Numbered from the stretch's first letter, positions 43,364 through 52,123 are shown. The stretch is DNA of 55,000 nucleotides from Deinococcus metallilatus (GCF_004758605.1 NZ_CP038512.1:545001-600000), one strand, 5' to 3'. The notes: generated from the letters alone by a model not told the origin. Program-made: numbers and translations.

Positions 43364-44668
43364 TTACTGGCGTCGTCCTGTCCCGAGGCTCGCTCCCTTG
43401 GTCGTGATGACCTTGACGAGGAGTTGAAGGGCCTCGTCAAGGTCGTACTGTTCCCGCACGGCCTGAGCTTCCCGCAGACTGCCGTACTGACGCGCCGCAT
43501 CCTGTGGATTGAGCCGGTCGGCAAAGTCCATGAAGCGTTCCAGGGTCAGGTGGAAGCCTCGTGGCCCCAGCGGCGTGTCCCCCACTGCCAGGAGAGTGCC
43601 CTGCTCGATGGCGACGGGCCGCAGTACCCCACGTTCCAGCATGACCCGCGCCGCCCGTTCCTTGACCTCGTAGAGGTAAAGCTGCTGCTGTCGGAGCGCC
43701 TTGACCCTTTTGGGCGTCCGCTCGGTACGCAGACGGGCAGCCAGGGTCTTGGTGTGGCCGTTCACGGCTTGCAGGGCCAGCACCGGGTGTTGCTGGCTGG
43801 CCGCTTCGCCGGGGAGGCGGGCAAGCTGGCTGGTACGTCCGAGGGCCGTCCAGTTCGTCTCCACAATCTGACGCCCGACTGTACGGGCGAGATGGTCCAG
43901 GCGATGTTCGGGAAACAAATCACCCACGTCCAGGGGCAAAAGGTGCGCGTGCCGGGCGTTCCACAGGCCAAAGCGCACCCTCGGCGCTTCCCCAAGCACG
44001 AGAGAGGTGTGGCGGGCAGCCAGGGCCGCCGCTCCCAGCACCAAGCGCCACTCCCACTCGACCTTGTAGCCTGACTGGAGGCGCACGAACACGATTTGGT
44101 CGTCAAGGTTCAGGTCGCCCAGCGGCGGGCGGGCCGTCCAGCGGGTTGTGCCCGATACCTCCGGCGGCACGGGCAGGGCAAGAAGATGTACGAGGTCGCG
44201 CTGCTGGGTAGGAGACACCTTCAGGCGGGTCGGCCAGTTGGGGCGGGCGGCGGTCAGCATCAGGCGCAGCACGATGGTGCAGTCCTCGTCGGTGATGGTC
44301 TGCCGCGCGAAGAAGCGGGTGCGGGCGGCCCAGACGTGGTGGGCCAATTCCCGCAGCCGCGCCTCCCACTGGGGCGAGGCCGTAGAGAGGCTCAGTTCGT
44401 GAAGCAGAGCGGGGGCGGGTGCTGCCTCACTGCCCGAGCCGTTGCCCACTCCCTCCCGGACCTCGACCTGCCAGCGCAGCAGTTCCAGAAAGGCGTCCTC
44501 GATGATGTCGTCGGTGGTGATGCTTGTCGCGCGACTGTCCACGGGCGAATCAGGCTGTGGCACTCGAAGCGGCGGCGTGAGCATTTCCTGTTCAAGGCTG
44601 GCTGCCAGGGCAGGCGCACCCCGGAGGAGGGTCCGCAACGCCCTGCTGGTGATGGCCCTGTGCTTCAC
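43364..44668 (-). CDS. Unknown 434-residue cargo protein
   Basis: GTG 44668 starts a protein of 434 residues that I do not recognise. It is soluble, rich in arginine and leucine, with a region G-Y-K-V-E-W-E-W-R-L-V-L-G-A-A-A, then L-L-P-L-D-V-G-D-L-F-P-E, a long basic helix (R-T-E-R-T-P-K-R-V-K-A-L-R-Q-Q-Q-L-Y-L-Y-E-V) and an acidic-basic tail. It lies 63 bases downstream of the MmeI-like gene on the same strand, so it is likely cotranscribed and may be an accessory of that system (inference). No catalytic motif could be identified. Confidence 0.6.
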   Translation of the reverse strand: MKHRAITSRALRTLLRGAPALAASLEQEMLTPPLRVPQPDSPVDSRATSITTDDIIEDAFLELLRWQVEVREGVGNGSGSEAAPAPALLHELSLSTASPQWEARLRELAHHVWAARTRFFARQTITDEDCTIVLRLMLTAARPNWPTRLKVSPTQQRDLVHLLALPVPPEVSGTTRWTARPPLGDLNLDDQIVFVRLQSGYKVEWEWRLVLGAAALAARHTSLVLGEAPRVRFGLWNARHAHLLPLDVGDLFPEHRLDHLARTVGRQIVETNWTALGRTSQLARLPGEAASQQHPVLALQAVNGHTKTLAARLRTERTPKRVKALRQQQLYLYEVKERAARVMLERGVLRPVAIEQGTLLAVGDTPLGPRGFHLTLERFMDFADRLNPQDAARQYGSLREAQAVREQYDLDEALQLLVKVITTKGASLGTGRRQ

Positions 44669-44731
44669 CTGCTCGCCCTACGCCTTCAGGCGGGCAAGGC
44701 GGCTACAGCACGGTGACTCGGCCTGCATCGG

Positions 44732-47554
44732 TTAGTCCGCCGCCGCCTTCCGTATCCGCTTCTTCGCGGGCTTCGCCGCCGGGGTCAGCAGGGTCGGGGC
44801 GAGCTTCTGGTACTCGTCCAGCAGGAACGCCACCCGCTCGGCCTCGGACTTGAAGGCGGCCTTGCGGTAGCACGCCTCCACGGCCCGGTCGAGGGCGTCG
44901 TGGGCCTTGCGGAGGTCCAGTGGCATCAGGTTGGGGTCGTACAGGTCAGCGAGCGTACTGTTGGGATGTTTGGCCCGCGCGTCGAGCACGGCTTGGGCCG
45001 CAGCCTCGATGGCTTGCACCTGCTTCGCGGCCAGCGTTCTACGGTCGGGCCAGGGGAAGGTGTTGTAGGTCAGCTCCTTGTTGTACCTGTAGCGGCTCTC
45101 CAAGCGGCCACTCGTGAGACGCATCCAGTCCATGTGGGCGCGGCTGGTCATGACCCCGAAGGTGAAGAGGTCGGCCTCCGGCACCATGAAAAGCGCGTTG
45201 TTGATGACAGTCTCTCCATCCATGTAGCCGAAAGGGATGTATTCGCGGCGCTCGCTGGTGTGGGCGGGTACGACGAGGTAGGTGGTGTCCACGTGCGGTC
45301 GCTGGACAAACAGCGCAGGTATGCTGGCGAATTTGCGGATGATGGGCGACTTGCTCTCCTCCCGCACCTGTTTGACCTTCTGTACCCGCTCCAGCACCCT
45401 GGGCAGCTTCCGCAACTCACTCGGCTCGGCGTCCACGAGCCACAGGCACCAGCGCGTCTGTCCCTTCAGGAAGTCCTGGGCATCCAGCAGTTTCTTGATA
45501 AACTTCTTCGCCCCCGGTTCATCCGCCAGGAACTCGTTCAGTTCGGCTTCCGTGTGCAAGATGAGATGTCCGCCATCCGCAGGCTTGTTGCCGTACACAA
45601 GCTGGTTGACCCCGGCGACCATCGGCTTGCGCTGCTTCCTGACGATGACTGCTGGCCCATCCAGCAGGTAGGCGTTGATGTACCTCGCCTCCTGTTCCGT
45701 GGGAGCCGACTTGACATTGGCATACGTGAACAATCGCCGTTTAATTGGTGCTGCTTTAACCGGTTGGAACTGGATGATGACGCAATGCACGCCCGCCCTG
45801 CCTGGGGCGTCATTCGACCAGGCGAAGGTCTGGTGCGCGGCGGTGATGGCGTTCCCGTAATTCTCCAGAATCTCCGTCCACAGCGGCGGTACTTGCTCGC
45901 CTTGCACGATGCTGTTCGTGCTTACCAAGGTGGTCGCCACCCGGATGTGAGGCCAGGTGCGGTCAATCTTCCGCATCAAGCGGGCGGATTTCATATACCA
46001 GGCCGTCACATAGTCGAGAACGCCTGCTTCATTGTTGCCGTCGAACAGCGCGAGCACCTGCCGCTTCTGTTCAGGTGACATGAGGTAGCTGCCCACGAAG
46101 GGCGGATTACCTGTGATGTAAAGCTGTGTCAGCCCATCGGCGTCGGCTGCAAGGTTCAGGTGGGCTTCCCAGTCCGCTTCCAGCGCATCCCCATGCAGGA
46201 TGTGGGCGGCGTCGGCCAGCGGCAGGTTGACGAAGGGCTGCCCCAGCAGCAGGGACGCCTCAACGTTCATCTGGTGGTCGGTCAGCCACATCGCCACGCG
46301 GGCAATCTGCGCGGGGAACTCCTCGTACTCGATGCCGTAGAACTGTCCGACGTTGACCTTCAGGACTTCCCCGATGTTCAGCAGCGTGTGTCCTCGGTGC
46401 AGTTCGGCCAGGGCGTCCAGTTCCAAGCGGCGCAGTTCGCGGTACGCCAGAATCAGGAAGTTGCCGCAGCCGCAGGCAGGGTCAAGGAACCGCAGGGTGG
46501 GCAACAGGTTGAGGAACCGTTGCAGCTTGTCCTTGTTGCCCCGCGCCGCCTCGCGCATAGCCTTCAGTTCGTCAAGGAACAGCGGCCCCAACGCCTTAAG
46601 GATGTTCGCCTCGGAGGTGTAGTGAGCACCCAGGGCACGGCGCTCGGCCGGGTCCATGACGCCCTGGAACATGGCACCGAAGATGGCCGGGCTGATTTTG
46701 CCCCAGTCGAGGCTGCTGGCCCCCAGCAGGTGCTCACGCATCCCGGCGTCAAAGTCCGCGAGGTCAATGCGCTCGCGGAACAGTTCGCCGTTGACATAGG
46801 GGAAGGCAGCGTATCTCGGGTCCAGGGTGGTCTGCCGCCTGTCCAGCGGGGTGTCGAGGACTTGGAACAGCTTGGCGAGCACTGGCCCCAGGTCGGTGCC
46901 GTCCTTGCGGGTCGCTTCAATCAGGTCGTAGAAGATGCCCTTCTGGTCGAACAGGCCGGTGTCGTCCGCGAACAGCAGGAACAGCAGGCGCACCAGCAGG
47001 AGTTCAAGCTGGTGGCCCTTGTAGCCGCTCTTTTCAAGCTGGTCGTGCAGCCGCGCCATCTGCTCGGCAGCCTTGACGTTGACCGGGTCCTGCTCGCGGA
47101 AGTGCCGCTGCTGGAACCCGGCGATGAAGCCGAAGCGTTCGACGTGCTGGGGGAACTCGGTAATCGGGAACTCGATGTGCGTCTCTGCTTCGAGGTCATA
47201 CAGGCGGATGCGGGCGAAGTCACTGACGACCACGTAGGCGGGCCGCTCGTGTTCCTCCAGCCCGGCGAAGTAGTCCTGCGCCTGCGTGAAGGCGGCGTCG
47301 AGGTCCTTGCCCCTGGTCTTGTGCTCAGCCAGCAGCCTGCCGGGCCACAGCAGGTCAATTCGCCCGCGACCGCTAACGCCGCTGACCTTGCCGACCTTCT
47401 TCTCGAAGACGGCTACACGCTTGCGGTCCACGCCGAATACGTTGAAGAATTCGTTCCAGAAGGTCTGCGCCCCGGCGTTCTCCTGCGTCTCATCCTGCCA
47501 GTCACGGGCGAACGTGGCCGCCCGCGCCCGAATGTCGTTCCAACTCAGTGCCAT
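44732..47554 (-). CDS. MmeI-like type IIL restriction-modification enzyme
   Basis: A 940-residue single-chain enzyme that both cuts and methylates DNA. Layout follows MmeI (919 residues). The N-terminal nuclease has I-D-L-L-W-P-G-R-L-L-A-E-H-K (D67, E77, K79: a PD-(D/E)xK site). A helical connector spans about 150-340. An N6-adenine methyltransferase domain has motif I F-L-D-P-A-C-G-C-G-N-F-L (356-367) and motif IV N-P-P-F (483-486). Then come a target-recognition region (about 600-830) and a helical C-terminus with a K-K-R-I-R-K tail. In this family one DNA strand is methylated for host protection. Recognition sequence unknown. Confidence 0.88.
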   Translation of the reverse strand: MALSWNDIRARAATFARDWQDETQENAGAQTFWNEFFNVFGVDRKRVAVFEKKVGKVSGVSGRGRIDLLWPGRLLAEHKTRGKDLDAAFTQAQDYFAGLEEHERPAYVVVSDFARIRLYDLEAETHIEFPITEFPQHVERFGFIAGFQQRHFREQDPVNVKAAEQMARLHDQLEKSGYKGHQLELLLVRLLFLLFADDTGLFDQKGIFYDLIEATRKDGTDLGPVLAKLFQVLDTPLDRRQTTLDPRYAAFPYVNGELFRERIDLADFDAGMREHLLGASSLDWGKISPAIFGAMFQGVMDPAERRALGAHYTSEANILKALGPLFLDELKAMREAARGNKDKLQRFLNLLPTLRFLDPACGCGNFLILAYRELRRLELDALAELHRGHTLLNIGEVLKVNVGQFYGIEYEEFPAQIARVAMWLTDHQMNVEASLLLGQPFVNLPLADAAHILHGDALEADWEAHLNLAADADGLTQLYITGNPPFVGSYLMSPEQKRQVLALFDGNNEAGVLDYVTAWYMKSARLMRKIDRTWPHIRVATTLVSTNSIVQGEQVPPLWTEILENYGNAITAAHQTFAWSNDAPGRAGVHCVIIQFQPVKAAPIKRRLFTYANVKSAPTEQEARYINAYLLDGPAVIVRKQRKPMVAGVNQLVYGNKPADGGHLILHTEAELNEFLADEPGAKKFIKKLLDAQDFLKGQTRWCLWLVDAEPSELRKLPRVLERVQKVKQVREESKSPIIRKFASIPALFVQRPHVDTTYLVVPAHTSERREYIPFGYMDGETVINNALFMVPEADLFTFGVMTSRAHMDWMRLTSGRLESRYRYNKELTYNTFPWPDRRTLAAKQVQAIEAAAQAVLDARAKHPNSTLADLYDPNLMPLDLRKAHDALDRAVEACYRKAAFKSEAERVAFLLDEYQKLAPTLLTPAAKPAKKRIRKAAAD

Positions 47555-47698
47555 GCGCCGTTTACCCCTGGCTGTGTCATCGGTTCGTATCGTAGCGGTC
47601 CACGCTGGCGCGGTCCGTCAGATTTGAGCGAGCCAGTCGGACGAAGGTGGTCGTCGGGGCCAACGTTCTTTCTTTGTGCGATGTCGAACAGTAGGAGA

Positions 47699-47795
47699 TT
47701 TCAGGCGGCCAGTTGAACTTCAATCCACCGTTCCAGTGGGAGGCACACGAAGACCCCGCAGATTTTGGAGCGCGAGATGGTGCCTTCCCCGTCAG
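47699..47795 (-). pseudogene. Remnant of an excisionase-like gene
   Basis: The end of a minus-strand frame reads R-W-I-E-V-Q-L-A-A-stop, close to Q-W-I-E-D-Q-L-A-A-stop of the excisionase at 53353. At DNA level about 26 of 32 bases match (47700-47731 against 53352-53383). Upstream the frame is broken by a stop within about 40 codons and no helix-turn-helix is left. It suggests an older element end or an internal duplication. Confidence 0.5.
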
Positions 47796-47851
47796 GACCG
47801 GCCTGCCGGACCTTCCTGTCCTACCTGCTGGTGCCTACGCCCTTGGTCTTC

Positions 47852-49045
47852 TTATGCGTTTGTATCTCCGCCATAGCCTCCCCAGGAGTCACGGCTAGTG
47901 GTGCTCCGGGTGGCGACCCAGGCAGCCAGGGCCGCCAGCACGGCCAACAGCGTGAACGACCAGCCGTACCCGCCTGTCAAGGTGAAGAGTGCCCCCATTC
48001 CCAGGGGTGTAAACGCCTGGGCAAGGTTCACAGGTCGGGCCATGAGGCCGTTCGCCGTCCCGAAGGTCTCGGGGGGATACCACCTCGTCAGCAGTTCGGC
48101 TCGGGCGAGGGTTAACGCGCCGCTCGACAAGCCGAAGAGGACGATGGCTGTCACCGTGAGGGCCGGTGAGGCCGTGAAGCGGAGCAGCAGTGCCCCGAGA
48201 CCCAGCAGCATGAACAGCAGCAGGGTCAACGGCAGGGCACCCAGCCTCCCCAGGAGCGGCACGAACATTACCCTGCCGGGCAGGGCCGTGAGACCAAGCA
48301 GGCCGGTCAGCGCCGCCGCCAGCCCAGGTGCATAGGCGGCGGCCAGGAGCAGTGGAGCCAGTTGTAGACCCACCCCGACCGTCACGACCCGCGCGAGCGT
48401 GAAGGCCACCATCAGCCGCACGAAGGCTTGGTCGGGGGTGAAGGCCACCCGACCCTTATCGAGGGTCGAAGCCCCGGCGGCGGGGAGCATCCACCAGGCC
48501 AGGAGGCCAACGGAGACCAACAAGGCTGCGAGGACCAGCAACGCGCCCTGCAAGCCGCCCGCCGCCAGCAGCGCCGTGGTGAGCGGCACGAATATGGTGC
48601 TTGCCAGCCCCGCGACCAGCGTGATGGTCAGGGTCGCTCGGGTCCGTGTCGCGCCGCCAACCTGCTGCCCGAGGACGGTGAAGGCCGCCTCGTAGAAGGT
48701 CAGGGCCATCGCCACCCCCGCGAGCAGCCAGCCGATGACGAACAGCGGGTAGCCGTGCGTCAACGCCAGCAGGACGAACGCTGCCCCGCCCAGCAGCGCA
48801 CCGCCGCCGACCAAGACCCGGCCCCCACGGGCATCGAGAGCGCGGCCCACCGCCGGGGCAGTCAGGGCCGTCACCAGCAGGGCCAGGGTGAAGGCGAGGC
48901 CGGTCTGCGTGCGGGTCCACCCCCGCTCGTGCTCGGCGGCCACGGCCAGGAGGGGCTGCGCGTAGTACAGGGCACCGTAGCTGACTGTCGTGAGGACGGC
49001 CAGCGTCCACATCAGGAAACGCTGGCCGCGAGAGAGGTCAGACAT
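47852..49045 (-). CDS. MFS transporter of the arsenic cluster
   Basis: A 397-residue, twelve-helix exporter. Loop 2-3 is G-R-A-L-D-A-R-G-G-R-V, and helix 1 has G-A-L-Y-Y-A-Q-P-L-L. Its ATG overlaps the stop of the ArsN2-DUF6428 gene (TGATG), so the two are translationally coupled in a marR-arsN2-MFS operon. MFS genes in such operons export arsenicals or arsenic-containing antibiotics; the exact substrate is inferred only from context. Confidence 0.82.
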   Translation of the reverse strand: MSDLSRGQRFLMWTLAVLTTVSYGALYYAQPLLAVAAEHERGWTRTQTGLAFTLALLVTALTAPAVGRALDARGGRVLVGGGALLGGAAFVLLALTHGYPLFVIGWLLAGVAMALTFYEAAFTVLGQQVGGATRTRATLTITLVAGLASTIFVPLTTALLAAGGLQGALLVLAALLVSVGLLAWWMLPAAGASTLDKGRVAFTPDQAFVRLMVAFTLARVVTVGVGLQLAPLLLAAAYAPGLAAALTGLLGLTALPGRVMFVPLLGRLGALPLTLLLFMLLGLGALLLRFTASPALTVTAIVLFGLSSGALTLARAELLTRWYPPETFGTANGLMARPVNLAQAFTPLGMGALFTLTGGYGWSFTLLAVLAALAAWVATRSTTSRDSWGGYGGDTNA

Positions 49046-50034
49046 CAGCCCAGGGTGATGAGGTCGGTCGTCGCCGGGCCGCAGCAGCCACTCGCAGGCG
49101 CACAGCCCTCGCTGGCCTCCGCCGTGGTCGTGGGTTGACCGCAGGTGTCGGCGGCCTTGCACTGCACCCCCGGTGTCCGCAGGTGAACGATGACCCGCTC
49201 CGCCTGGGGTTCGACATGCGTGACGCGGTACTGCATAGCGGGGAGGGCGCTATTGCCGTACTCGAAGCGCACCTCCGCCTCACCGCGCACCGGGACGCTC
49301 CTTGCCACCCGGTCGTAGATGGCGAGGAACTTGCGGGTGCTCATGAACCCCGCCTGCACCTCCTGGGCGTTACCGTCCTTAAGCTGGATGACCGTCTCGC
49401 GCCAGGCGTCGGCCCGACCGCCGCAGTCCATCGCCTCGATGGTCACGGCCTTGACTTCGGTGACGTGGTAGCCAGGGCCGACCAGCAGGTTGCCGTGGAG
49501 CCAGAACTCCAGGGGACGCTGCGGCTGGGCACGGAGGGCGTCGAGCAAGGCAGCAGTCGAGGTGTGGTCAGCGAGTCCGGGGATGGTCTGGGTCATGACG
49601 TTCTCCTTTAAGGGCAGGCGCATGAGGGTGGCGGACTGGGGGCAGGCGTCCTGAAACTCGCGCGAGGCGAGCAGGGCGGGGGGCGCACTGGCGCGGGAGG
49701 CCGTCGTGAAGCCGAAGCGCGGGAAGTAGGTCCTGGCGGTGGTGGTGAGCAGGTAGACCTCCTCCAGTTCTAGGCGGCGGGCCTGGTCGAGCACCTCACT
49801 GACGAGTCTCGCGGCCACGCCCTGCCCACGGGCGGACGGCACGACGGCCAAGGAACGCAGCAGACCGACCTGTCCATGTCGTTCCAGCCCGGCTACCCCG
49901 AGGAGGTTGTTGTCCTGCTCGGCCACCCGCACCCCCTCCAGGTGTTCGGCAACACCAGCCACTGGGAGGCCAAGGGACGCCAGCAGTCCCTCAATCCCCC
50001 GCACATCGGCAGGGTTGGCGTTCCGGGTCAGCAT
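49045..50034 (-). CDS. ArsN2-like acetyltransferase fused to DUF6428 protein
   Basis: A 329-residue frame with two parts. Residues 1-143 are a GNAT domain close to arsenic-operon acetyltransferases of the ArsN2 type (V-V-P-S-A-R-G-Q-G-V-A-A-R-L, Y-F-P-R-F-G-F). Residues 147-329 match DUF6428 (P-L-E-F-W-L-H-G, F-M-S-T-R-K-F-L-A-I-Y-D), with a cysteine-rich tail (V-Q-C, D-T-C, E-G-C, G-C-C-G). In other operons these are separate genes. At the joint an AAAGGAG site sits seven bases before an in-frame ATG (49596), so DUF6428 may also be made alone. A one-base shift at the joint would give a TAA stop, hinting at a recent fusion or a sequencing error. Confidence 0.8.
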   Translation of the reverse strand: MLTRNANPADVRGIEGLLASLGLPVAGVAEHLEGVRVAEQDNNLLGVAGLERHGQVGLLRSLAVVPSARGQGVAARLVSEVLDQARRLELEEVYLLTTTARTYFPRFGFTTASRASAPPALLASREFQDACPQSATLMRLPLKENVMTQTIPGLADHTSTAALLDALRAQPQRPLEFWLHGNLLVGPGYHVTEVKAVTIEAMDCGGRADAWRETVIQLKDGNAQEVQAGFMSTRKFLAIYDRVARSVPVRGEAEVRFEYGNSALPAMQYRVTHVEPQAERVIVHLRTPGVQCKAADTCGQPTTTAEASEGCAPASGCCGPATTDLITLG

Positions 50035-50507
50035 CCGCAGCCCACCTCCCCGTCGAGTTCAGCCTGAAGTGCGGCGCTCAAGCTGGTGAGGAGCCGGAGG
50101 GCCGCTGCCCGGTCGGCTTCCGGCAGGCGGGCCAGCACGCGGGCGGACTGGGCGTTGAGTTGGGCGTCAAGGTCCTGCCCGGCCTGGTGCCCCGCGTCGG
50201 TCAGGCGCAGCAGCAGGGCGCGGCGGTCACCGGGGTGCGGCGTCTTGACGAGGAGACCCTGCTCCACCAGGCCGTCGGTGCTGCGGCTGAGCCACGCCTT
50301 GTCGAGGTTGAGGGTGCGCGTCAGGGCGGTGAGGGTCTGGTCGCCTTCTCTCTGAAGGGTAGTCAGGATGACGCACTGGGTCGCGGACTGGACATCACAG
50401 CAGGCGAAGTTGCGTTGCTGCAACTCCCCGAACAGCCGCGTCACCGTCCGCAGAAGGGCACCCGTCTGTGTAGCCTCTGCTGATTTGTTGTCATTGGCAA
50501 CGGTCAT
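50028..50507 (-). CDS. MarR-family regulator with cysteine motifs (arsenic cluster)
   Basis: A 159-residue winged-helix repressor. The N-terminal helix holds N-F-A-C-C-D-V-Q-S-A-T-Q-C, three cysteines well placed to bind trivalent arsenic, and the protein ends G-E-V-G-C-G-C. The DNA-binding part is L-N-L-D-K-A-W-L-S-R-S-T-D-G-L with a wing H-P-G-D-R-R-A. ATG 50507 is set by the leaderless promoter TTGACA-N17-TACAGT-N6. It overlaps the ArsN2 gene by seven bases and heads that operon. Confidence 0.85.
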   Translation of the reverse strand: MTVANDNKSAEATQTGALLRTVTRLFGELQQRNFACCDVQSATQCVILTTLQREGDQTLTALTRTLNLDKAWLSRSTDGLVEQGLLVKTPHPGDRRALLLRLTDAGHQAGQDLDAQLNAQSARVLARLPEADRAAALRLLTSLSAALQAELDGEVGCGC

Positions 50508-50548
50508 ATCCTGACTGTACTCTTGACCCTGTTGCTTGTCAATGACAA
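50487..50548 (-). promoter_or_regulatory. marR promoter with two palindromic operators
   Basis: Minus strand: TTGACA (50542-50537), 17 bp, TACAGT (50519-50514), six bases, ATG 50507. The palindrome TTGTCAATGACAA (50536-50548) covers the -35 box. A near-copy (GTTGCCAATGACAAC on the minus strand, 50487-50501) lies over codons 3-7. Confidence 0.75.
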
Positions 50549-50627
50549 TAGTTGAGTATAACAACAGCCGATACCGTTCATGAACCGCTGGGGGGTGGAG
50601 AAGGTGTCGGGACAGACCTCGGCTACG

Positions 50628-50930
50628 ATGACTAAGTCATCGGGGGAGGGCAGGCTGGACTCGCCGCTGCCTATCACCTTTAAGGCCACGGCCTACGCTT
50701 TGTGCTACGACAGTCTCCGGCTCTTCTCTCCTCCAAGCACCCTGCCCTGCCCGGCTTCTCCTTCCCCGGTGACCCCGAGGCTTACCCCACTAAGGATGAG
50801 GTGGTCGTGTATCTCGACGCCTACGCCCGCCCACCACTTCGCCTTTCCGCACCCGCACTGAGGTCACCCAGGTGCTTCCAAGTTCAGACGGCATCCGTGT
50901 CCTAATGGCGAGCGGTATAAGCTCCATGCA
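50628..50930 (+). pseudogene. 5' fragment of an ArsO-like flavin monooxygenase
   Basis: Across several frames the text follows an NAD(P)/FAD monooxygenase of arsenic operons: V-I-G-G-G-Q-A-G-L-A-A-A-Y-H-L then a stop (50682); Y-D-S-L-R-L-F-S-P; after a frameshift K-H-P-A-L-P-G-F-S-F-P-G-D-P-E-A-Y-P-T-K; and after another R-T-E-V-T-Q-V-L-P-S-S-D-G-I-R-V. At least three frame changes and one internal deletion make it dead. The FAD-binding glycines are still readable. Its missing 3' end appears at 52041. Confidence 0.7.
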
Positions 50931-51025
50931 CTTAGTCTCAACGCCCCAGAACGTCAGCGATTGAACTCATATTCAGGAAAGAGATTTACAATAATTTTGA
51001 GCGTTTATGCTAACATCAAGTTTTA

Positions 51026-51961
51026 TTAAGGTAAAGCCTTTTCGGCCTCAACCAGCATAACAATTGCGCTTGCGGTCATATTTAATGCAAATCGCGCAAA
51101 GTAATCTGATACGTTGACGACCGCACTACCTTGCCCGTGTCCACCCATTTTGTTGCGGGGAGTGGCAACACTCTCTAAGAGGGGCCGCAGGCCATCAAAG
51201 TGGCCCTGCATATATCCGGGTATCAAGCCGTTTTGTAGCACGACGTTTATTAATTTACTGGCAGTATCGGTGGAATTATAAGTCCACCCGCGTTTATCAC
51301 AAATCGCTTTTAAGGTACTCTCAAGTGCCTTCAGGGCCTCCACGAGTGCCTGCTTATTGTCACCTCCCTTATACTTATCGAAAGCCTTGAGGAACTCCTG
51401 ATTAGCGCCACTGTAAATTTTGTCCCTTAGTAGGGCCAGTGCGGGTTTGATTGCTTCATTATGAATAATTTGGGTATCAATGCGAATCATTTCACCGTTA
51501 ACATACTCGTATCCTACCCCATGTTCCTTGAATCTGTCGTTAATCTCCTCAATGGCATCATTGGCTTCAAGGGAGACTCTATTGCCCGACCTGTAGTTCC
51601 AGTCCTCTCTAATTACCTTATCCACAACACGCAAAATAAATTCCGTTGCGTCCAAGAACTTCTCGTAACCCTGTTCTCTTAGGATGAAATTTAGGACTGC
51701 TTCCTTATTAGTTTCATAATCTTTACCTAAGGTAAATAAACCGTACTCTTTGGCTAGTGACCTATTTATCTGTGCGTAAAGTAGTTCAACTTCGGGCCTG
51801 GATATATGGCGCAACTGCTCGCTATCACTCCCCAGAGCTTCCTGAAAGACATGAACGACCTGAACCCTTAATTCTTGAGGTATGCGTTCGTACTCGTAAA
51901 CATCGGGCACCTCACCACGGAGGCGCTTTTGGCGTTTTGAAAAGAGGTCCACAATGGGCAT
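51026..51961 (-). CDS. STM4504/CBY_0614-family (AbiJ-like, HEPN) protein
   Basis: A 311-residue protein whose start, F-S-K-R-Q-K-R-L-R-G-E-V-P-D-V-Y-E-Y, is the hallmark of the STM4504/CBY_0614 family, found with abortive-infection genes. The C-terminal part has R-N-K-M-G-G-H-G-Q-G, an R-x4-6-H site as in HEPN ribonucleases. DNA composition is far more AT-rich than any other gene here, so it is a recent arrival. It sits between two ends of a broken monooxygenase gene. TAAACT six bases before the ATG gives it a host-style leaderless promoter. Phage defence is likely but unproven. Confidence 0.8.
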   Translation of the reverse strand: MPIVDLFSKRQKRLRGEVPDVYEYERIPQELRVQVVHVFQEALGSDSEQLRHISRPEVELLYAQINRSLAKEYGLFTLGKDYETNKEAVLNFILREQGYEKFLDATEFILRVVDKVIREDWNYRSGNRVSLEANDAIEEINDRFKEHGVGYEYVNGEMIRIDTQIIHNEAIKPALALLRDKIYSGANQEFLKAFDKYKGGDNKQALVEALKALESTLKAICDKRGWTYNSTDTASKLINVVLQNGLIPGYMQGHFDGLRPLLESVATPRNKMGGHGQGSAVVNVSDYFARFALNMTASAIVMLVEAEKALP

Positions 51962-52040
51962 GGCATAAGTTTACACGAACTGGTTACGTATAAAGCGTAA
52001 TCTTTCCAGGCATGGCGCACTCAACTCGACTGGCGAGCCG

Positions 52041-52118
52041 TTCCAACGCCTGGGATTTGGCACGACGTTGCCGGAATTGCACTACGTGGGGCTGAGCGGG
52101 CAGCGTCCGTCATCCTGC
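52041..52118 (+). pseudogene. 3' fragment of the same flavin monooxygenase
   Basis: The frame reads L-G-F-G-T-T-L-P-E-L-H-Y-V-G-L-S-G-Q-R, the C-terminal signature of ArsO-like monooxygenases (G-L-x-Y-V-G-L-x-x-Q-R). It lies about 1.1 kb from the 5' fragment in the same orientation, with the low-GC gene between. The middle part of the gene is missing. Confidence 0.6.
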
Positions 52119-52123
52119 CAGGA

